A stretch of DNA of 64,000 nt, taken from NCBI GenBank assembly GCA_012861695.1, contig JAAOOA010000100.1, positions 124,001 through 188,000 on the forward strand, given 5' to 3'. This stretch comes from Trematomus loennbergii (taxonomy: Eukaryota > Chordata > Actinopteri > Perciformes > Nototheniidae). Of this stretch, positions 57,825-64,000 are shown in pieces (position 1 is the stretch's first letter; every line of letters begins with the position of its first letter). The notes beneath the pieces are model-generated. The model was not told the origin of the DNA. It saw only the letters and a list, made by a program, of their open reading frames with translations, and did not search any database. Position numbers and translations under genes: made by a program.

Positions 57825-59859
57825 TTCCAATACAAATTAACAGAACCAAACTAAATATAAATGCATTTATATAAGAAGCAGTGTGCTTGTCTGTGTTTGT
57901 TTTTAAGCATATACATTGGCCACACCTAACTTAACGTTATTGTGATAAAATGAATAGTTAATCAAACTGTGTTTAATATTTAGTTTACTTTTCGTTTCTC
58001 TTTTTATTTGAGTAATGCTTTAATTTATGGTCATTTTTGAACATATAATATACTTTATCAAGTAGTTGGTAATTATTACGAAATGATGTGTTAACCTCAT
58101 GGAATTGTATTTTAAACATCTATAACAATATTTGGATGGCTTTTATAAAGATGCAACTTTTAATGGTTATAATATCGTAAATGGTTAATTATATTCGCTA
58201 AAACATCAAGACTGACCAAACATTATTAATTGTTAATAAATAGTTTCTGGTCCACCAATGTATGTTATGTTAAATGATGTTTTAGAAATTATTTGGTACT
58301 AATACTTAATATTGTATACAAAAATGTGTAATGTGACAGCTGCTCACATTTGTGATAACCTATTATCAGGTATGATAAAATACAATTTGTGTTTCATATT
58401 ACACAAACTAATGATGAAAAAACATGAATTATGAATAATATGTAAATGGTATATATTGTCATTCATCAAGAAATAATGATTATCGATTCAAGTAATTTAC
58501 TATCAATTCAACATTTTAAATAATGGTTATTTTAAATGGTCACGCCTGTTATGCTTCTGTAATCTGTTTTTCTATTTGTTTAGAAGCAAAATAATTTAAA
58601 AAAAATGTGTGCTTTTATACAATTATTTGTTTGTTGTTGTAATTATTACAATGGTGAACTTTGCTGCATTATTTTGTTCTGAATCTCTGTTCATGGTACG
58701 TCTTTTCCTGCTACTGGTCATTGTCAAAAAATACTGGTTGTGATGAAGTTATGTAGAACTTAATCCGTAACCAACAGAAGACAATCCATAAATATTTTCC
58801 TTTCTACTAAATGTGTATTTTTTACATTGTTTTGTGTGACGCCATTTCCACAAATTGGAGTTGGGGTTAGATTGGTTTGTTGAGGCAGGGGCCCTTGTTA
58901 TTAATCATCATTGTGATTCCCAGGCCTAACCACCCCCTCGTTCATATTAGCTTCAAATATAACAATGGTGTTGTAACCACCATAAGGAGCAATAATAACG
59001 TAAGGAAATATGAATAGTCTTTTTAATACTTACATTAAACTGGAATTCATATACATCTTTTAAACTTACAATATTCACAGAAGTTTAAAACAAATATCCA
59101 AACCTTTACATGACTTTTCAAAGTACAATTTAATTACTATTTCCTTGCATTCTAGCAGCAGGAAAGTGAAAGCTACTACATAGGCACTACATTTGTACAG
59201 TTGCAACTTTATAATAGCCATCCAAATCACCTTTAGAGGCAGTTTAGAAATCAATAACTAACTTATTATCATGAGAACAGATTGTTTCAAACCTGTTGTC
59301 CACTTATGTGTCTAATTGTTGATATAAAAACAATTCTGAAGGTTATTTTGGATGGCGATCATATATTCAAAATGAATTGTTATAATAAATTGTTAAACAG
59401 TTAGTTGCTTATACATCCATGAACATTATTAAGACTGAGTCTTTGGTAAAAGGTTATTATACATATTAAAGCATCCAAACACTTTTTTTATTTGAAAGTT
59501 AATACTTTGTAAATGTTTATAAAGTTACAGATTTTATTTCCATCCATCCAATTAGTTTGATAGATATCTACGAATCCTTTGACAAACATTGACAACTACT
59601 TGATATAGTATATAAACTTGAAGCAGTGCACAACAAAAAACCTTTCAAGACATTTAGAGAACATTACAAAGGTTAATTACTTCTTATCATTAGGTTAATA
59701 AATATAGTTTCATTAACTTTTTTTTTCAATAAATTGAGGGGTGATGTAAATATTCTTTTATCATTTGAGTACTAATTTAACCGATCCAATAATATGCATA
59801 AAAAACTAACAAATACAGGCATATTTCTGCTTATGTATATGTAATCATTTGAATTAACA
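57825..59859. other. Intergenic DNA between tail-to-tail OR D and OR E
   Basis: Strongly AT-rich, no gene seen. The pieces near 58120-58170 and 59205-59250 (ATTTGGATGGC / GCCATCCAAATC with AAGTTGCAAC) are inverted relatives of each other and of 62800-62830, so they are duplicated OR 3' flanks. Confidence 0.6.
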
Positions 59860-60119
59860 TTACAACGATGGCAACACTCTTTTATACAGAAACATTTGTG
59901 AGAGAAATGTTCGTATCTCTTTCGACTGAACCCCATAAATAACAGGGTCCAGGCTGCCAGGGATGATATGGAATAAAATGGCAGCAAGTTTTCTGTAGTC
60001 TGAGTACTGAGGGAAGCGATATCATAATTAGATATACAGAAAGATGAGTGCTGCAGGTTTTCAGGGCTTTACTGTTCAAAGACTTGTTTTTATTCATCAG
60101 ACAGACCACAGTAATCTAA

Positions 60120-61287
60120 AGGCCGCTACACACCCACCTGAGACCAAAGAACGCGTACCGAAGGCGTCCCGACTTTTACGTCAGCTTCGTCGCCTGCGTC
60201 GGCTGCGTCGGCTACGTCGCCCGCTACGTCGCCCGCTACGCCGCCCGCCTACGAACACACCGCAAATACTTCAGTCGACGAGTGGCAATAACTGTCCTTA
60301 CCAGCAGGTAGCGGTAGAGTGTATTCGTCATTCAAAAGAGGCAACAACCGGAAGACAGACTGCCTTTTATACACCAAGAGAAGAAGAACAGACTGAGTGA
60401 TATAAACAAACAAACACAGCGTCTGGTTTCCCTTTTCACTCTCTCTCGTCGATCGAAAACATGTATCATACGGTACTGGCGTTATCAGCAATTGGATTGT
60501 TGCTTGCGGCTGCAGAGAATAAGAAGCGGATGCGAAAAATCAGGAGAAACCGCACTAAATGGGTGAGAAGCTCAGGGGGCTTTCCCGAACCTGTGTCGAG
60601 AGCTGGAGTTAAATGAAATCTCAGAGGGATAATCTATGCCAATATTTTAACGGTGTCGGTGCAGTGCCTTTTCAGTGGGATAAGATATAGCAAATATGTC
60701 TAAAGAACTGTACAATGTCAACAATCGACTACAATACGATAAAAATAGTGTGTAATACAATAAAAAAAAGAGTTTGCCAAATATGTCTAATGCTGTGTTA
60801 TCAATGGCTGTAGTATCAAGGTACGAAATAAAGTTTTGTATTGCCTATCCTGCTATTTGTGTTTATTCTTTTAATCACACAGCGTTAATACATTTTTAAA
60901 AATGTGCCTACATAACTGCCAGTAGCAGCCGCACATTATTATTGGTTTAACTACTAACAGTATATTTTTATACATTTTAAAATGACCATCTTGAACAGCT
61001 ACAACGTTAAAATACTTCTAGGCAGATTCTGGAGGATAATGGGAGAAAGAATAGAGGGGCAGACAGAAACACTATCTGAATAATGGTCCGGACTTTCCCG
61101 ACGCCTCCCGACGCCGATTCAACATGTTGAATCGGCCGCGGGAGGCGTCCGGAGGTGTGAAAAGGTGCCGTAAAGAGACGACGGTGCGGGACACACAAAC
61201 CTGAGTAGGGCGCCGCAAATGCCCGACTGCCTCTGACGGCCTCTGACGGCCTCTGACTCCCAAAATCGGACTGGTGTGTCCGGGCCT
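60120..61287. mobile_element. Harbinger-type element inside OR E (1168 bp)
   Basis: Ends AGGCCGCTACACACC... and ...GGTGTGTCCGGGCCT, the same family as the MITEs at 22635 and 23788. Flanks are TAA (60117-60119) and TTA (61288-61290), against TTA at the matching point of OR D, so one base of the duplication has changed. Its ends match the MITEs over about 180 bp each; the middle is longer and carries a transposase-like start (60461). Confidence 0.88.
60461..60616 (+). pseudogene. Possible N-terminus of a Harbinger transposase
   Basis: A 51-codon frame begins with a hydrophobic stretch and continues with ENKKRMRKIRRNRTKWVR, an Arg/Lys-rich run ending in WVR that resembles the start of HARBI1-type transposases. 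It sits at the expected place inside a Harbinger-type element. A GGTGAG donor-like site follows WVR-coding bases at about 60560. No DDE catalytic region is present, so the element is internally deleted. Homology is by pattern only. Confidence 0.35.
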
Positions 61288-61868
61288 TTACTGTAGGTGA
61301 TAACCATGTAGCCGATTGAAACTTTGAATAGAACTACAGTGAACGTGAGGCCATAGACATTATTAATGAGTACACTCTCACAGGATAGTTTGAACAGGGA
61401 GGCATTGTCACAAAAAGGATTTGTGATCATAGTCCTACATTGGTTCAGTCGTATGGTCAGACCGAGCAGAATCCCGACCAAAACCAAGGCCACTCCCCAG
61501 GAAGAAACTGTCAGCTTGATCACCATCTTGTTGGTCATTATGGCTGAATAGTGCAGGGGATTGCAGATTGCCACATATCTGTCAAAAGCCATAATTATCA
61601 GCACTGTGTGAGAGGTGGTACCAAACATATGTGTGGAAAATGCTTGCACCACACACTCTGGATAACTGATGATGCGTTCAGAGGGAGCCGGAAATATCAT
61701 TAAAAGGCAGGTTGCAAAAAAGTAGATACATGGGCTGGTGAAGGTTTTTGTCAATGAAAATCGGAATTACAATGCCAATGTTAACCAACATAATAAACAG
61801 GTAAGAAAAAAAGAAAAGAAAAATAGATGGTACATTGACGTTTCCGTGACTTTTAAATAGTTTTCCAT

Positions 61869-62113
61869 CAACCTGAAGAATGAAACACAAATGAAGGGGA
61901 TACTGATATGTCACAGAAGTAAGAAAAAGATCTTATGATAAAAAAAATATATGTTTCCTAAAATGTAAACCACAATTACATTTAAAATAATTCAATATTA
62001 CCTTCAATTTCTCTTTCTGTGCCTGAAGTAACCACACAGTCTTCTGACCGACTTCAACCTCTGTCTCAACTTTTTAAAAGATGTACTGTAGTCATAGCGT
62101 GGGTGACGTAATA
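61869..62113 (-). promoter_or_regulatory. OR E upstream exon, intron and promoter block
   Basis: On the minus strand, the conserved block (GTCACCCAC, TATGACTACAG, TTTTAAAAAGTTGAG, CAGAGGTTG; 62113-62048) is followed by a donor-like AAG/GTAATA at 62001 and an acceptor TTCATTCTTCAG/G at 61873, four bases before the ATG codon region. This suggests a short non-coding exon and a 129-base intron, as is common in OR genes. Confidence 0.45.
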
Positions 62114-63356
62114 GTGGGTCATCAAGCAGGTAACGATTGGCTACCTATCTTGTGAGAATTCTTCTGATCTGATGTTTGAGTTCATCAAAGAAAACAGCTC
62201 AACCTATGACCCTTGCACTCCACTGCCCCAAAGACTTGTGACCCATTGTTGGTCCCTGAGGTAACATGTTTTTTTTTAGAACTCCCTATTTGCTCATTCC
62301 AAGAACTATCTCCATTTGGCCGTCTACAGGTTATGTCGGTCATGTTGGGGACTTACCTTAGTGGCAGCTCGCACAGGGCACTCTCTTGGTTGTACAAAAG
62401 TATAGAACAATCTCCTTTGCACACGGTGTATTTATTCAAAGTTAAGTGTATTTCATTTTGCATGAGAAACAAACAACATAACACTTCCCACAATATTAAA
62501 GATGTGACAGTATCTATTGGAAAAATGTATGTTTTTCTTACTTTTGCGTTTTGTGATTTAAAATATTTTGTTCATAAATCTTGGCTGATAACAATCACAT
62601 TCTGATCACATAAACTATCCCATAAAAGTGTATTAGTACACACATTAAAACGTTTATACTATATTAAGAATCTATAAATATGACATAGATGGAGAAACAG
62701 ATTATTGAGCATTAACAAGTATTATCTATCCGTCTACATTATGTTTATCGATGCATTAGCAACTATGTATTAACAATTTAACGAGGTAATATAAGCTTCA
62801 GTTGCAACTTCATAATAGCCATCCAAATCATCTTTATAGGCAGTTCAAAATGATTTGGATGACCATCATTAAGTTACAAATGATGGTGATAATTCGTTGT
62901 TAAACAGTTAGTTGCTAAAGCATCCATAAACAATATTCAGACGGAGTCAATACTTTGGTAAATGGTTATTAAATACATTTTAAAGCATCAGAAAACATCA
63001 TTTAGATTGAAAGTGAATTGTTTAATGAGTGAGACTTCTATAGACAAATCATTTGGTAAAAATAAACAACTATTTGATAAAGTACATAAACGTTATAGTG
63101 ATCCCAACAAAAAACCTGTAAAGACATTTAGAAAACATTTTCAAGTTTCATTACATCATTAAGATAATAAATAAGGTTGACTTAACTATTAGCTTAATTG
63201 CATTACATTGTGGGGTCAAAGACATGTTGCTATTTAAAAGGTCAGGAATCTATTCACAACGTAGTACTTATTAGACCTTGCATTTAACATGCATACAACA
63301 AACACATACAAGCATATTCCATCTTATATTTATATTCTTGGTTATTTGTATTGACA
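62114..63356. other. Intergenic, duplicated OR flanks
   Basis: No gene seen. 62300-62330 (AACTATCTCCATTTGGCC) is an inverted copy of RTE-adjacent sequence at 56390-56410. 62800-63180 resembles 59200-59700, the 3' flank of OR E. The stretch before 63356 is the 3' flank of OR F. Confidence 0.6.
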
Positions 63357-64000
63357 TTAGAATGACGGTAAAACCTTTTTACGCTGAAACATATGTGAAA
63401 CAAATGTTCGTATCTCTTTCGACTGAACCCCATAAATAATAGGGTTCAGACTGCCGGGGATGATATGGAATAAAATGGCAGCTAGTTTTCTGTAGTCTGA
63501 GTACTGAGGGAAGCGATGCAGGAGGATAACAAGCATTCCACTCAATAACATAATTAGATATACAAAGAGATGAGTGCTGCAGGTCTTCAGGGCTTTACTG
63601 TTCAAAGACTTGTTTTTATTCATCAGACAGACCACAGTGATCTTGGTGTAGGTGATAACCATGCTGCCGATTGAAACTGTGAACAGAACTACAGTGAACG
63701 TGAGGCCATAGACATTATTAATGAACACACTCTCACAGGACAGTTTGAACAGTGCAGCATTGTCACAGTAAGGATTTGTGATCATAGCCCTGCATCGGTT
63801 CAGGCGTATGGTCAGACCGAGCAGAATCCCGACCAAAACCAAGGCTACTCCCCAGGCAGAAACTGTCAGCTTGATCACCATCTTGTTTGTCATTATGGCA
63901 GAATAACGCAGTGGATTACAGATGGCCACATATCTGTCAATAGCCATTATAATGAGTACAGTGTGAGCGGTGGCACCAAACATATGTGTAGTAAAAGCTT
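63357..64000 (-). CDS. Odorant receptor F, 5' part outside the window
   Basis: An open frame runs from the window edge to a TAA at 63357-63359, giving about 214 residues: AFTTHMFGATAHT (TM3), MAIDRYVAICNPLRY (Asp-Arg-Tyr motif, Phe-to-Ile change), LTIRLNRCRAMITNPYCDNAALFKLSCESVFINNVYGL (ECL2-TM5), KALKTCSTHLFVYL (TM6), LHRFPQYSDYRKLAAILFHIIPGSLNPIIYG (TM7) and a short basic tail. The ATG inside TM3 is not the start; coding continues upstream without a stop. Same subfamily as D and E, and the only one of the three with no lesion in view. Whether the N-terminal part is intact cannot be seen. Confidence 0.85.
   Translation of the reverse strand, partial: AFTTHMFGATAHTVLIIMAIDRYVAICNPLRYSAIMTNKMVIKLTVSAWGVALVLVGILLGLTIRLNRCRAMITNPYCDNAALFKLSCESVFINNVYGLTFTVVLFTVSIGSMVITYTKITVVCLMNKNKSLNSKALKTCSTHLFVYLIMLLSGMLVILLHRFPQYSDYRKLAAILFHIIPGSLNPIIYGVQSKEIRTFVSHMFQRKKVLPSF

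Larger units (their letters stand above)
59860..61868 (-). pseudogene. Odorant receptor E, interrupted by a transposon
   Basis: Relative of OR D and F with many lesions. From the ATG at 61868: an in-frame 33-base deletion after MENY; a one-base deletion in the TM1 T tract; a larger deletion after CNLPFNDI (TM2-ECL1, about 61700); then a good stretch (ISYPECVVQAFSTHM to VSIGYMVITYSK, 61291-61680) cut by a 1168-bp Harbinger-type insertion (60120-61287) at the TM5-TM6 loop; then VCLMNKNKSLNSKALKTCSTHLSVYLIM (60030-60109) followed by a net 29-base deletion in TM6. No full-length product is possible. The lesions span indels and an insertion with a clean duplication, so this is a genuine pseudogene. 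Confidence 0.92.

Noticed and set aside
62213..62605. 130-codon open frame downstream of the OR E promoter
   Set aside because: Low-complexity frame in AT-rich intergenic DNA that includes an inverted RTE-adjacent fragment; no motif or codon pattern suggesting selection.

Overview
The window is vertebrate nuclear DNA, almost certainly from a ray-finned (teleost) fish. It holds intronless-coding chemosensory GPCR genes (one TAAR/5-HT4-like aminergic receptor and several fish-type odorant receptors, ORs) set in a dense, nested landscape of fish transposons: L1, L2, RTE/Rex3-like, hAT, PIF/Harbinger-like, TTAA-target MITEs, LTR elements and a tRNA-derived SINE. There is no prokaryotic gene organisation, no CRISPR array and no rRNA.

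Layout. (1) 1-22560 is unit A and 24937-46673 is unit B: two nearly identical, head-to-tail copies of a roughly 22 kb segment. Each carries, in order, an L2 3' end, a full-length but decayed L1 on the minus strand (with a hAT and a TTAA MITE nested inside its ORF2), a solo LTR, the aminergic receptor on the plus strand, a non-autonomous LTR element with a minisatellite and a SINE inside, a 1 kb dispersed segment, and an OR on the minus strand. (2) 22561-24936 separates the units and holds two Harbinger-type MITEs, one of them inside an L2 reverse transcriptase fragment. (3) 46674-50750 holds a third OR (intact, minus strand) and another copy of the 1 kb segment. (4) 50690-56390 is an RTE/Rex3-like retrotransposon split by a 3.8 kb hAT and a 0.8 kb Harbinger-like element inserted a few bases apart. 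(5) 56640-64000 is a second OR subcluster: a frameshifted OR (plus), an OR pseudogene interrupted by a 1.17 kb Harbinger-type insertion (minus), and an OR open to the window edge (minus).

Gene status is the main biological point. In unit A the aminergic receptor is intact and the OR has three small frameshifting deletions. In unit B the OR is intact and the aminergic receptor has a one-base frameshift. Together the units hold one good copy of each. Most differences between the units are one- or two-base indels, often in homopolymers, so either a very recent tandem duplication or an assembly artefact (two haplotypes joined, with residual long-read errors) is possible. Structural differences between the units (a 1.43 kb foldback element only in A, about 0.5 kb only in B, different short-repeat numbers, different SINE tails) show that they are at least two real alleles or paralogues.

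Many insertions have exact target-site duplications, and several empty sites can be checked inside the window from paralogous copies or from the reading frame of the interrupted protein. I found no clearly new biochemical system. The most unusual structures are the interlocked foldback element at 21098-22524, the reciprocal gene disruptions, and the conserved upstream exon and promoter blocks of the second OR subcluster.
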